A stretch of 64,000 nt of DNA from Yarrowia lipolytica (GCF_001761485.1 NC_090773.1:1364001-1428000); one strand, 5' to 3'. Positions 9,321-20,717 are shown, counted from the stretch's first letter. The notes: generated by a model from the sequence alone, not told the origin. Numbers and translations are program-made.

Positions 9321-10464
9321 AGAGGTCTGGGGAGCGAAGAGAGGGGTGGTGCTTTGGTGAGCTTGCGCAGTCCACTCTGGCAACGATAGGACACCAGAAT
9401 AGGTATCTGTCATGATCTCATCATCTGATACACTCCCATCAATCCAACATCAGTTGCGATCGGTATACGAACCACACAATGGGTCCTCAGAGAGTAAGGT
9501 ATGAAGATCACCGAACCTTGGATGTTACATCGAGGTCCAGAGGTGCTCGAGGGATGCAAAGTTTGTGAGTAAGGATCTGCCTTACACGTGAAGCTGGTGG
9601 AGTTACAGTAGACAAGGCAAAGTTGATCTGGAGAGAGCGTTGAAAGAACCCTGGGGGACGGTGCCGTATGGATCGAAGATGGGACGACCGTGTGCTGCGC
9701 CCAGTATCAAACCACCTGCTGATTGCTTTTCGACGCTGAGTACTAACGTAACAGAGAGTCTATGTTCATACCTGTGCGCTGTATGTTCATGCACTTAATC
9801 AATATGGCCCACCAAACCCACCAAACTGTCCTGTACTCGTACTACTGTAGCTATCGCGGAAGGCACAGGCTGAGAGCTTATCCCCAAACAATAAACAACA
9901 ATGAAGAGGAACAATAAACTTAAGGGGTCTAAGCGTTCTCTTAGGCGCGAAGGTACGACGTGCTGGCATGAACGAGCTCTTCGTGTATTCAAGTTCGTCT
10001 GGGCTCAATTGCTGACAGGCTGTATTTTAGTCAGCTCACCGATCATCAACTCCTTAGGATAAGCAAACAGGCTACAGTAAGGTCTCAGATTGAGCTGGCG
10101 CAGGACCATGCATACACAGACAAACCCGAGACATGTCTCAGTAGGCTGTATCACGATGTGACCCTGATCAGGCTTTGGAGCTGTGGTTGGTGGGCACCAG
10201 AGTTAGAGTACGCTTGGGCGAACGGCTCTGCACAGGTGGCGTGTTAGTAAACTGGCATCAGCCTGCAATTGAGGCTTTAAGGCTTCATGGTGGCTGGGGT
10301 CTGAGATTCATCAGCGTTATTAAGAGCTAATTAGCAGGCAATCGCGGCGGTGTCCTCCATAGATGGGTACCCTAGTCTACGAGCTTCAAAGCCGGTTTCA
10401 GTTCCTGCTCGATCTACTCACCATGGCGTGATATGTCTCAGGCCAATGCACGGATTGCGCCGTA

Positions 10465-10546
10465 GAAACCACCGAGCTGAGAAACCACCGAAGCTGAGAA
10501 ACCACCGAAGCTGAGAAACACGGAAGCTCAGAAACACCGAAGCTCA
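10465..10546. repeat. Short tandem repeat, five 16-17-bp units
   Basis: Five consecutive units of the form GAAACCACCGAAGCTGA, drifting to GAAACACCGAAGCTCA in the last two copies, with a further degenerate partial unit to 10553. It is non-coding, lies about 190 bp from the 3' end of TRM3, and appears to be a young minisatellite. Confidence 0.85.
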
Positions 10547-10738
10547 GAAATCACTGTAGATTTAGCCGCCTGCTCTCTCTACAGGTCGACTAACCCGGCC
10601 CTCGGAACCTAAGTCAACGTTCAGTTGGGTGGGGATAGAGTGGGGGTTACATTCGACTTAAGATGGGAATGTTCCATGTCCACAGAAGTTGTCTACAACT
10701 TTCTCACTTTCATAATATCATACATTCTAATAATACAT

Positions 10739-13700
10739 CTAGGCACAGTGCTGCATGCTGTAGGCGTGAACAATGACGGCAGCAGCGGTCTGAATGTTCA
10801 TGGATCGGATCATTCCAATCTGTTTAATCTCCACCGCGTAGTCCAGCTCGGCCAGAAGGTTACCAGGAATACCCTCTCGCTCCATGCCCAGCAGAATGAG
10901 AGACTTTTTGGGGAAGACAAAGTCCTTGTTGAGTTGCTTGCTCTGGTCCGTCTGCTCGAGACCAATAAGAGTGTACCCCTCTCGTTTCTTGGCCCGCATG
11001 AACTCGGCAATCTCGTCCACCTTGACCTCAGCCATGGGCATCCACTGGTCAGCCGTCACAGCAACGTTCTTGAACTGGGGATGCTTGGCCACAGAAATGT
11101 CGTTGAGAGTCAGCAGTTGGGCACCCAGCACGTCGGAAAGTCGACAGATACCTCCAAGGTTAGGGGGTTTGTCGACCAGAGAAGCCACCAGAATGAGCTC
11201 TCCTCGGTTGATCTTGGCAGCTCGAGACTCCTCCGAGTTGTCCTCCACCAAAGTAGCGTTCCAAGCTCCGGACTTGGTCTGAACGGGAGCAGACACAGAT
11301 GAGACCTCAATGCCACAGGCAGCTGCCACAGCAGCCTCAGAAGCCCACACAGACTTGTCGTGGGCTCCAACTGATACTCGCAGCTCGTCACCTGTTGGCA
11401 GAGACACAGAAGCAGGCTCCAGCGGGAACACAAGGTCCACATGGGGCTTGGTAGGTGCAAGTTCCAGGTTAGCAAAGTCAGTCTCGCTAACAAAGGGGAA
11501 CTCTCGGTCACTGAGACGCAGAATAAGTCCTCCACAGATGCCCACGAGGTTGTAGTATCGGTGCACGTTCCAGAGCATCTTCTCTCCGCTTCGGAATTGG
11601 TGGTAAGCCTCCTGCCGAGTAGCGTGGCTAAAAATGCCCATACAGATTCGAGCGAAGGGCTCCATCGTTTCGAGAGCCTTCTTGTTGCCGTTCCAGAACT
11701 GCTCAGACTGAATCCAGGGACCCACAGCACAGATCATGGACACGGCAAAGTGTCGTACGGCGGCTCGGTTGGAGGAGCAGAAAGGAAGCACAATGTTGAG
11801 GTACTCAGTGAGGTAGGAAATGCGGTCGTCCACGTTCTCAATCTGCTCACCAATCAGCAGACCGATTCGCTGGAAGGCAGCCAGTACTCGGGGGATCTCC
11901 TCAGGGTTGGACAAATGCTTCTTAAGAATCACCAGACTATCGCCCTTGAGAATTACACGGGCAATGATCCACTCCATGTACATTCGGACAATGGGAGAGG
12001 GCTCAAAGCGAATGTGCTCAATAAGCTTCTCCGTCTCCTCCTGGGAAAACTCGTGATGAACAATATCCTCGGTCATGGTCAGAAGCTGGTAGCATTGGAC
12101 CCGGATTCGCTCCTCCTTACCGTCGTTGAGCTTCTTGGGGTTGAAGAGTCGGTAAGAATCAGAGGAGAAAATCTCGTCCCACATGAACTCGGCAAAGGCA
12201 GCGTCGGTGATCTGAGAGACAAGAACAGCAATCAGAGCCCGAGCAGCCACCTCCTTGCCTCCGTGAACATCCTTGAACACAGACGCACCGTCATTACCCA
12301 TTTCGGTATCGTATCGAGTAGCAATTGCATCCTCAAGTCGGAAGTTAGTGTCGTCAATTTGCTGAAGAGTGTAGATTTCGATAACCAGAGAATGGGCTCC
12401 CTCAATCTTGACGATTTCAGTGCCTCCAAACTCAAGCAGCTTCTTGGCCACCAGAGGAAGCAAAGATCGACGAGCGTAACATTGAGATACCAGAGTAGAG
12501 GCGATATCGAGAACCGTCTCAGCCAGTGAGTCGTTCTCGGTGCACTTTTGAAGAACTGACTTGCTCAGCAGCAGCTCGATGAAAGCCAAATGAACAGGCT
12601 TGGCCGAAGATACAAGTCCGGTACTCATAATCTCGTCCCAGATGGTGAACAGAGTATCTTGGATGACCGAGCAGGTCTTCTCGTCGGCAGCATCGAGCTG
12701 CTCAACCACTCTGTAGATGCAAGCAACAATAGCGTAGCGAGACTCACACGAAGAAGCCACGGAGTAGTTGAGAGTAGCAAAGTTGATCACGTCCACCGGC
12801 TCGGTGACCCTGTGATGAGCAAGAGTAGTGTTGAGACAGTCGAATTTCGCAGCAATGAGGTTGTTCAACGACTGGATAGTCTGGTCAGTCTTCAGGTCTC
12901 GCGAAACAATGTGCGAAGACTTGAGGTACTCGAACGTGTTGGCAAAGTCTCCCTTTCCGTTCTTGATGTTGAGAGCAGCCAGAAGAGTGAGCTGAGCAGC
13001 AGTCAGATCCATATCGTCAGGGAACTTCAACTTTTCGAGCCGAATTTCGATGGAATCGGTGTTAGTTTCCGAAAGATTGGACTTTGCAAGTGCCTGGGTG
13101 GCTTGGATAGATGAGAGGATGGAATCGTCAACTGAGACTGTAGGGACGCCAGTAAGACCCATGTTCTTCAGGCCCAGAGAAACACCCACAGGAAGGAGAT
13201 TGAGCTGAGCAGCGGCCTCGTCAACATTGCAGGTCTCACAAGAACCGTACAGGTAGACAGCATACGTGGACAGATCCTCAATCGACTTTCGCAGCTCGGC
13301 ATCTGGAGTGAGCTTGAAGTTGAGACCAGTCATGATAGTCTCGAGGGTAACCAGCTGAGACAGAAGCTTGAGAACTCGCAGAGATTGGCCGAAATGGAGG
13401 CAAATTCTAGCCAGGTACAGCTTCTGCAGTTTTCGTCGGACACCTGTCTCGGACGTGAGCAGCAGCATGGGAGCAAAGGCGTCCAATGCTGCGTCGCTCA
13501 GCTGGAACTCTGTGGCCTTGAGTCCAGACATGACGCCTGCTAGTGCGTAGATCTTGGAGGGGTCGAATCCTTCTCTCAGAATGTTGAGCAGCTTGAAGAT
13601 GCAGATGGTTAGCGCTTCGATTCGAGACTTGTCAAAAGTGGTGTAGAGACCCTCGATAAAGGTCTCCAGAGTATCACCGTAGATGCAAACATTCTGATCG

Positions 13701-14890
13701 TCGTGTCTAGCAGTCTGGAAATGGGTAGCTTCGAGAAGATAAGGCAGCAGCTTGGATTCCAAGAAAGGGATGTCATGCTGAAAGACAACCAGAGAAGCAA
13801 TTGGCAGAGCAAGAACAACCTTGGCCATGTACTTCCGCACGGTGTCCATGGTAGCATTGAGTCCCATGGCAATGAGAGCGATACCCCAACGAGGAGCAAG
13901 CTTGCATTCTGGCCCGAGGAACATGAGAATATCTCCCTCACAGGCCACCGTCTGGTTGTAGGAAGAGTCAATGGCGATGATCTCGGTGAGAGTAGCAAAA
14001 CGTTTCCATTGCTCTAGCAGAACATCTCTGTCGGTTGTGGACCACTGCATGCTTTCCAGAGAAATGTCGCTGACAATATGCTGGACAGATCTTGAGATGA
14101 TGTACAGGGCCAGCTTCTTGTGGTCGTAGGAGGTAGTCTTAAGAGGCCTGAGGAGACAGGCCCAGTAAAGGTCAGTCTTGAAGAGCGACTGGAAAGTCTC
14201 GGACTCGAGGGTAGCAGAGTCACATGCACTCAGCCACCACAGCCACAGCTTGTATCCCACGGTCTTGTGGTCGTCCAGGGACGAGTTGACGAGATCGGAG
14301 ACAATGGTCCACAGATACGACGCCAGGGCGCTTGTAGCTACATTGGTCATTCTCAGTTTGAGAAGCACGGCAGCAGAATGGACCAGATCAGAGTCAGACA
14401 GACAGACAACATGGAGAAGCAGAGAGTCCAGCTGTGGGTTACCCAGGTCGTTGTTGAGCAGAAGAGATTGTAGGAACTTGAGAGATACTGCGGCGGTCTC
14501 AACGTCAACAGATCCGCCAGAATTCGACTCCTCCACAGCAGGCAGATCCGCATTTACCAGGTAGTTGAGATGAGGTTGGGACACATATGATCTCAGGTTG
14601 TTGTATGCATGGTCAAAGAGCAGCCTGGAGAGCAGAGGGATCTGACTCGAGACCAGGGTGATTGATTCCGAGCATGTACCAATCGACTCGGCGCACTTAT
14701 CGGCCACATTGGCCACCTTTTCCTGGAACACCTGGGGTGTCAAGATCTCTTCCAGCAGCTGGAGGTCCTTGGCCTGGTTCACCAGGTCAGCCGACACGGA
14801 GGGACCGATCGCCCCGACCAGGCGGTCGGTGAGTTCATCCGCGTGTTTCCCCAGCGTGTGCTGATCCAGTTTTTTGAGCAGATCCAGCAT
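10739..14890 (-). CDS. TRM3: tRNA (guanosine-18-2'-O)-methyltransferase Trm3
   Basis: Methylates the ribose of G18 in the D-loop of cytosolic tRNAs using S-adenosylmethionine. The 1383-residue protein (yeast Trm3 about 1436) has a very long helical N-terminal part and a C-terminal SpoU/TrmH (SPOUT) domain. Its three signature motifs are visible: NLGGICRLSDVLGA, LLGMEREGIP and IRSMNIQTAAAVIVHAY, which form the trefoil-knot cofactor site. The frame is open further upstream to 15037, but I chose the ATG at 14890 (MLDLLKKLDQH) because the extra residues cross the AT-rich shared promoter and look non-coding. It is divergent from RRP42 with 170 bp between the start codons. Confidence 0.92.
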   Translation of the reverse strand: MLDLLKKLDQHTLGKHADELTDRLVGAIGPSVSADLVNQAKDLQLLEEILTPQVFQEKVANVADKCAESIGTCSESITLVSSQIPLLSRLLFDHAYNNLRSYVSQPHLNYLVNADLPAVEESNSGGSVDVETAAVSLKFLQSLLLNNDLGNPQLDSLLLHVVCLSDSDLVHSAAVLLKLRMTNVATSALASYLWTIVSDLVNSSLDDHKTVGYKLWLWWLSACDSATLESETFQSLFKTDLYWACLLRPLKTTSYDHKKLALYIISRSVQHIVSDISLESMQWSTTDRDVLLEQWKRFATLTEIIAIDSSYNQTVACEGDILMFLGPECKLAPRWGIALIAMGLNATMDTVRKYMAKVVLALPIASLVVFQHDIPFLESKLLPYLLEATHFQTARHDDQNVCIYGDTLETFIEGLYTTFDKSRIEALTICIFKLLNILREGFDPSKIYALAGVMSGLKATEFQLSDAALDAFAPMLLLTSETGVRRKLQKLYLARICLHFGQSLRVLKLLSQLVTLETIMTGLNFKLTPDAELRKSIEDLSTYAVYLYGSCETCNVDEAAAQLNLLPVGVSLGLKNMGLTGVPTVSVDDSILSSIQATQALAKSNLSETNTDSIEIRLEKLKFPDDMDLTAAQLTLLAALNIKNGKGDFANTFEYLKSSHIVSRDLKTDQTIQSLNNLIAAKFDCLNTTLAHHRVTEPVDVINFATLNYSVASSCESRYAIVACIYRVVEQLDAADEKTCSVIQDTLFTIWDEIMSTGLVSSAKPVHLAFIELLLSKSVLQKCTENDSLAETVLDIASTLVSQCYARRSLLPLVAKKLLEFGGTEIVKIEGAHSLVIEIYTLQQIDDTNFRLEDAIATRYDTEMGNDGASVFKDVHGGKEVAARALIAVLVSQITDAAFAEFMWDEIFSSDSYRLFNPKKLNDGKEERIRVQCYQLLTMTEDIVHHEFSQEETEKLIEHIRFEPSPIVRMYMEWIIARVILKGDSLVILKKHLSNPEEIPRVLAAFQRIGLLIGEQIENVDDRISYLTEYLNIVLPFCSSNRAAVRHFAVSMICAVGPWIQSEQFWNGNKKALETMEPFARICMGIFSHATRQEAYHQFRSGEKMLWNVHRYYNLVGICGGLILRLSDREFPFVSETDFANLELAPTKPHVDLVFPLEPASVSLPTGDELRVSVGAHDKSVWASEAAVAAACGIEVSSVSAPVQTKSGAWNATLVEDNSEESRAAKINRGELILVASLVDKPPNLGGICRLSDVLGAQLLTLNDISVAKHPQFKNVAVTADQWMPMAEVKVDEIAEFMRAKKREGYTLIGLEQTDQSKQLNKDFVFPKKSLILLGMEREGIPGNLLAELDYAVEIKQIGMIRSMNIQTAAAVIVHAYSMQHCA

Positions 14891-15060
14891 CGGTTTTTGT
14901 GATATGACGTTTTGAATCAGCACTACCAAAAAATTTAGAAAGTTCCAAATTAAGCTTCCACCTTCATGCACAATTATTTTTCCACTATCGCCATCCACCC
15001 TCAGCTTAAAAAATTTAAGGCGTATACAACACCGCACACGCTACACATAATATCCACACG
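14891..15060. promoter_or_regulatory. Bidirectional TRM3/RRP42 promoter with two RRPE-like elements
   Basis: This 170-bp spacer serves two RNA-processing genes. The word AAAAAATTT occurs twice, at 14928-14936 and 15008-15016, each close to one start codon. It resembles the ribosomal-RNA-processing element (core AAAAATTTT) found upstream of ribosome-biogenesis genes in yeasts. Binding is inferred only. Confidence 0.45.
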
Positions 15061-15999
15061 ATGCCCTTCTCGCCAGCAGAAATCGACTATCTCCGCAAAT
15101 CGCTCCAGGCCACGCCCACGATCCGACCAGACGCCCGAGAGCCCAACCAATTCCGGCCGGTGGATGCAGCGCAGAACTTTTTGCCAGCAACAAACGGATC
15201 AGCCCGAATAAGAACGTCGGACGGAGGCGAATGCATTGTGGGAGTCAAGGCCAAGGTGGTGAAGAACTCGTCCGTGGACGAACTGATTGCCGTGGAGGTG
15301 GATATTGACGATATCAGAGATGACAGTCCCTTGCCCAAGCTGCTGTCTGCCGTACTGCAGACGCTCATTCTTTCCAGCATTGACACAAACCGGCTTCGTC
15401 TGACCCGGTCCAATTATGCTTTCAAGCTACATATTGACGCGTTGGTGCTGTCGCACACCTCGTTTCCTCTGAACTTGGTGTCTCTGGCCATTTTCCTGGC
15501 TCTCAAATGCACACGTCTTCCTCTTCTGGTGTCCTCAGCCAATGACGAGGAGCACGAGGAGGTCCCTGTATTTTCCGACGACTGGGAGGAGTCTCTGGCG
15601 CTCTGTGGAGGCGAGATTCTGGCCAACAACTCCGGATCGGAGGCCATTTCGTGGACCCCGCCTCTGGTGTTTTCTCTGGCAGTGGTAGGGAACAACATTC
15701 TCGTCGATCCCACCCACGAAGAGGAGTCTGTGTCTGACCTTGGCCTCATCATGGGCTGGTGCAACGGCCAGGTCTGCGCTCCTCTACGAATCATCGATCT
15801 TGCATCTGCTGGAGGCAACGTGTCTCCCGAGCAGCTTAGCCAGCAACAGAGCATGCTGGAGCAGGGCATCGACCTGAACATGAAGGGTACTTCGCGAAAG
15901 CTCATCATGAAGGCCTACTCTCTGCTTACCAACACCGCTCCCGAGGTTGTTGCTGCGCTCGACGCCACTGCTGACGAGGAGGATGGTGCTTTGTTCTAA
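15061..15999 (+). CDS. RRP42: Exosome core subunit Rrp42 (RNase PH-like)
   Basis: Subunit of the six-membered RNase PH-like ring of the nuclear and cytoplasmic RNA exosome, which threads RNA to Rrp44. The 312-residue product begins MPFSPAEIDYLRKSL and continues with TIRPDAREPNQFRPV and FLPATNGSARIRTSDGGECIVGVKAKVV. This lines up along its whole N-terminal half with yeast Rrp42 rather than Rrp43 or Rrp45. The C-terminal half keeps PPLVFSLAVVGNNILVDPT. Eukaryotic ring subunits of this type are catalytically inactive and nothing here suggests otherwise. Length is slightly greater than the 265 residues of yeast, because of acidic loop insertions. The ATG at 15061 directly precedes the conserved terminus. 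Confidence 0.93.
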   Translation: MPFSPAEIDYLRKSLQATPTIRPDAREPNQFRPVDAAQNFLPATNGSARIRTSDGGECIVGVKAKVVKNSSVDELIAVEVDIDDIRDDSPLPKLLSAVLQTLILSSIDTNRLRLTRSNYAFKLHIDALVLSHTSFPLNLVSLAIFLALKCTRLPLLVSSANDEEHEEVPVFSDDWEESLALCGGEILANNSGSEAISWTPPLVFSLAVVGNNILVDPTHEEESVSDLGLIMGWCNGQVCAPLRIIDLASAGGNVSPEQLSQQQSMLEQGIDLNMKGTSRKLIMKAYSLLTNTAPEVVAALDATADEEDGALF

Positions 16000-17673
16000 G
16001 CACCTGGAAAGAAAGGATGAGCCTTTACACATATACACAATGCTTGTGCACGACTGTATTAGATTTCATTGGTCGTGTCATACAAGTGACCACAGCTTTG
16101 CACATAATGTATTTTGATATTGAACAGTACGTACAGTACACTACAGAATGTACAAGTACCTGTAGCAGATGATATGTACTCATCACTTTACTGATTCGCC
16201 CTAGAGCAGCTAAGATGATTCAATGAACAATTCATACAACGGATTACATCAACTTCACTGTGGATACCGTTTGATAACGGCACCTGAGTCTATCCGCGGG
16301 TGTCTAGATGATGATGACAGTGGGAGTCACTATCAACGGATAAATTCCATCCAGTGAGTAATTAATGGAAATTCTTTGGCATCCCACATGTTCCAGAAAG
16401 CTTTCATTGTTGTATTATTTCCTTTGATATCTTTCAAGTGACTTCAAGCAGCTCCCTGTCGTATGATGTCGAGACTTGGCCATGTTAGCTCTTTAACAAA
16501 CGAACCCCGATATCTAACTAATATATGTATGAGATAGTTGTATGGGTGAATGACTCTGGCCATGAAACATCACACAAGACGACTTTCTCTCTACAATATT
16601 GCCCAGATGTCCAAGGTACGATACAAGCTCCGCTTACATACATTATCCCATGTGAGACATTACCCCTCCATCAAGCCGGTAGTTTCATAGCACATGCTAA
16701 ATACTTCCGTATGTACATACTGTAGATGTCTCATGGTTGAGGTAGATGTCATGCAGTTGGAGAGTGCAATAAGCAGCGTGCACTGTACAAGACACTGTAG
16801 AGGGGGCTCGTGATCCTTTTTTTTCGGAGATTGATTCTTGTTACAACTACGATCCAAGTAGGCGGCATTATTATTCTCGGTTGCGTCTTTCCGACTGGTC
16901 ATTTTGTGGAGCCAAAAAGTTTCACCACATTATCACACTGCTTCACTTCTGTTTTGCCACATTTTTAGTGTGCGTGCCCAAGCACGTGTGCCATCAATTT
17001 GGCTACAAGTGTGCAGAGATTGTGCATGCCAACGCTACCAGGGCCTATGGTATTCAGGGCAACGGCAACGGGTTGGGACAAGGTACAGTAAGGTGACAAT
17101 GACAAATTAGGGTCTGTACATCTGGTGCAAATCTTGGAGAACGCGTTTTAGCGCTCCGCTCTCATTGGCACCCGGGAGGCCCTTTTGACACGGAAAAGCC
17201 ACGTAGATCGGGGTGTCTGTCAAAAAGGTCGCAGCCCATGCAAAAACCTGCCACCCTCGCTCCGCATGCAACCACAGAGCATGTTTAGTTCCCCCTCTTA
17301 TCGGCATCAAGTGATGCATGTTGAGCTCCGATCAAATCATAATTTCTGTGCCCACATAAAATGCGCGGAAATAAGTGCTGGGGAGAAGAAAAAAGAAAAA
17401 GAAAAAACATCCGCACTCATATCAGCGCTTGGATTTGCACTAATAACCCCCGACACATCTCACAGAAAAACCCCAGCTGTTACCCCGCAACACGCCCGGT
17501 CCGCCCTCACAGCCCGCCACACCTCCCGAGAAGTGCTCCACGTCCTCAACAGTGCGGTAAACACAACATCAGGCGTTTTTACCACCCTCTTGTACACGCC
17601 AAAGTCACATCGCCACCAACCACTCCAACTCGCCCCACACCAGCTCAGATACCTGTGAGAAGAAGATCCAAAC
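16000..17673. other. 1.7-kb intergenic region upstream of the putative lipase gene
   Basis: Contains the RRP42 3' flank with several TACAAGTA-like words (16130-16165), an A-rich GAAAAAAGAAAAAGAAAAAA tract at about 17388, and the C-rich leader of the next gene. I see no convincing gene or structural RNA. Confidence 0.5.
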
Positions 17674-20600
17674 ATGAGATACAAGGTGGTAAGTATCGGA
17701 ATAATATCCACAGACAGACAGTTGTCCTGCCAGAAGGGGGAGGACGGCCTGCATATGGTGCCACAAGGGCTCTCAGACCATGTGAAAATAACAAAATAAC
17801 GGGCAGATGGCAGAGAGAGAAGAGGTGTGAGAGTGAGTGAGTGGAAACAATCACACTGCTGTTTGTGACACCACATGCGTCGCTAGCCCCGTTCGGCACT
17901 CTGACACCAAACGGATCTAGTCTCTACGCCTCCCTTGGGCTGTATTATCATCCTAACCTGTTGGTTCTATTTCTAACCCAGCGCAAAAGTGGAAAAAAGG
18001 CCATGATCGAGTCCAAAAGTGCACAGCAACCAGAGCCCGAGTTCGGGGCGCCCGCAGTCGCTCCACCGGCCCCTACGTTCTGTGCCCCTACAACTGCCCT
18101 GCATACAGACACTATGATCCTCGCAGCCGCTGATAAAGGCAAAAGTCCCGACTTGTCTGTCTCATTACAGAGATTCTCCTCCACAAATAGCTTAAGAGAA
18201 AGCCCGAGAGAACCTCAACACTCTCCCAATCACACTCACACCCACCAAATCATCTCGCACTCGCAATCTGCTAGCAGCAGCAGCAGAAGCAGAAGCAGTA
18301 CCCACAGCCGGCCTTGCAGCAGCAGTTCTACACCCTCCAGCTCGCCCGATATCATTGCCCAGAAAGGCATCCCTGTCTCGTCCATCGCTTCCATCTCAGC
18401 TATTTCCCAGACCCCCGATTTCCAGGACATGGGCTCAGTCCACTCTACGCTAGGACCCAGTTTCAGCTTCTCCACTCGCAAAGATAAGGAGCCTGCCATG
18501 GAAACGGAAAAGGTGCTTTCCAAGCCCGCTACATCGCCAGTTTTGTCTCGACCGAATACCCCCGGAGCTGGTGCAGACTTGTCGGCCTCTGTTGTTGAGA
18601 CCCCAACATCTTCATGGTGGCGCTCAAAGAGAGTTTCCCCCCCTCCATCACAACCAGACCAAACCTTGGAGTGCACAAGCTCCGCATGTGAGAACCCTAA
18701 CCGCGCATCTGATTGTACGCTTGCGGAGACCCAACCGAGGGAACCCGACGCTATCGTTACCTCCGAAACCAATACGACCACAGTCGCAGCTTCGTCATCC
18801 TCTTCTGGCTGGTGGTTTTTCAGCTCCAAGACGACTCGCACAGCCACGGCGCAATTTCCCGAAATGGGCTCCTCTACAAGCACTGCTGTTGCTACCAACC
18901 CGACCAAGGCTACAACCTCCGATCCAGCAACCAGCTCCACCTCCACGTCGGCACCCACCTCACATGGTGATACACAGGCCCAGAGCGCCCCTGAGATTCA
19001 GTCCAAGGGCTGGTTTTCGGGCTGGTGGGGCTCGTCTAAAAACATTGAGGCCTCTCCTGCTGGATCCGAGGAAAAAGATGTGGTTACCTCGGACATAAGT
19101 GAACTGGGCGATGACGGAGGAGAGGTGGTGGCCGAGGAAAATAAGGGTGGTGGCCGATCCTGGGGGTTCTGGTCGACAGGTACCGGAGCCAAAAAGACCA
19201 GCGGTGAAGTAGCTGTCTCGGGTCTTGACTCGAAGTCTTCACCTTCAAAGGAGCCCCCGAACACTCCTCGATCATCTCCTGTGGGATCACCCAGAATGGA
19301 GGCCACTGAGCCATCTGAGCCTGTGAAGGATATCCCATCCAAGGACAAGGACCAGAAGAAGTTAGACGGCGCAACCCAGTCCGGAGACGCTTCTCCTGCT
19401 CCTCCTGTTCGAAAGACTACAAAGAATGGAAAGCCTTATCGACAGAATCTCGTCATTCCCTCGCCCGACGCATGCTTCCCGGAGTACTCGCAACGAGACT
19501 ACTTTTTGTCTCACCTCAAGAAGTTGTCTTCTTACTGGACACCCAAAACTACCTCTGGAGACCCCGCTCTGAACCAATACAATCAGTTCCACAGCTCTGT
19601 CTACCGAACACAGAAGCTGCCTGAGGTCAAGAAGGCCGTTGTCATTGGTGTGCATGGTTTCTTCCCAGCAAAGGTGGTTAGAACCTTTATCGGAGAGCCC
19701 ACAGGAACCTCTGTGCGGTTTGCGAACATGGGAGCCGAGGCCGTGGAACGATGGGCCAAGGCTCATGATGTTGACATTGAGATTGAGCGAATCGCTCTGG
19801 AAGGAGAGGGCAAGGTTCTGCAGCGGGTGGACAACCTGTACAACATTCTTATGAACTGGATCGACCACGTCCGAAGCGCCGACGTTATTTATTTCTGCGC
19901 CCACTCCCAGGGTGTGCCCGTGGCCGTCCACATTCTTGCTCGGCTAATCGAGAACGGTCTCGTGGACCACAAGAAGATTGGTATGTTGGCCATGGCCGGT
20001 ATTTCGCTCGGCCCCTTTTACGGTCTGGACTCCAAGTTCGTGATGCGAATGTACTCTACTTCCGTTGGAACCGAGTCCCTGGCCGAGCTCTTCGAGTTCC
20101 AGGATACTAACTCTCTCATGGCTCGAAAGTACTTGCAGTCTCTTCGAACTGTTCTTGCGCACAACTGCAAGATTGCTTTCGTCGGCTCCATGAACGACCA
20201 GATGGTCCCTCTCTACTCCTCCACATGCATGCATGTCGCACACCCCTGCATCTTCCGCGCAGTGTACGTTGACGGTAAGGATGTGGCTCCTGAGTTCATT
20301 TCTGACCTGGTGTCCCTTGCCCTGCTGCTCCGGAACATTGGTTCTACTGATCACAATGTCATCAAGGAGGTCAGCGGAGCTGTTGCAGGTGCCCTAACCG
20401 GGGGTGGTCACTCCAAAATCTACAATGAAGCTTCAGTCTACGATCTGGGCTTCCAATACATCATGGAGACTACCTTTCCCTCCAACCCTGTGGCCATGTC
20501 CGTCTTTGAGGATTTTGAGATCCCCAAAAAGAACCCCAATCCCTACAATCTCCCCTATTGCATGCGAAGTATGCAATACGAGACGCTGGCCCGACCGCCG

Positions 20601-20717
20601 CTTCGGCCTCTGCTTGAGAACCTAAACCAGGAATTTGAAAAGTGGAAGCCCGAAAGCAAGCCTCTGAGGGACCTGAAGTATAGACTGAGTCCTATTCAGA
20701 ACCAAGCCAAGCTCTGA
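17674..20717 (+). CDS. Putative alpha/beta-hydrolase (lipase), Mil1/YFL034W-like; spliced, join 17674-17688 and 17982-20717
   Basis: Model: a 15-nt first exon (MRYKV), a GTAAGT donor at 17689, and CTAACCCAG ending at 17981. The second exon continues in phase as RKSGKKAMIESK, giving 916 residues. The unspliced reading starts in the intron with an implausible hydrophobic stretch. The N-terminal half is Ser/Thr/Pro-rich and disordered, with repeated WW motifs (SSWWRSKR, SGWWFFSS, FSGWWGSS) that look like short linear binding sites. The C-terminal 330 residues form the conserved domain: VVIGVHGFFP, the nucleophile elbow AHSQG (a variant of GxSxG), FVGSMNDQMVPLYS (acid loop) and GGGHSKIYN. It resembles yeast YFL034W/Mil1, a predicted lipase that binds clathrin-adaptor medium chain; that link is from memory. 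Substrate unknown. It converges with the next gene, 119 bp apart. Confidence 0.75.
17689..17981 (+). other. Intron 1 of the putative lipase gene (293 nt)
   Basis: Donor GTAAGT at 17689-17694 and fused branch/acceptor TTCTAACCCAG ending at 17981. Both flanking exon ends are phase 0, so the junction is in frame. The first coding exon has only five codons. Confidence 0.75.

Larger units (their letters stand above)
8837..10738. other. 1.9-kb gene-free region upstream of the protease
   Basis: No ORF here has coding character. The stretch holds the presumed protease promoter (TTAAATAG near 8905 on the minus strand), two GCCAAGAG words and the 16-17-bp tandem repeat at 10465. I looked for remains of transposable elements and tRNA genes and recognised none. 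Confidence 0.5.
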
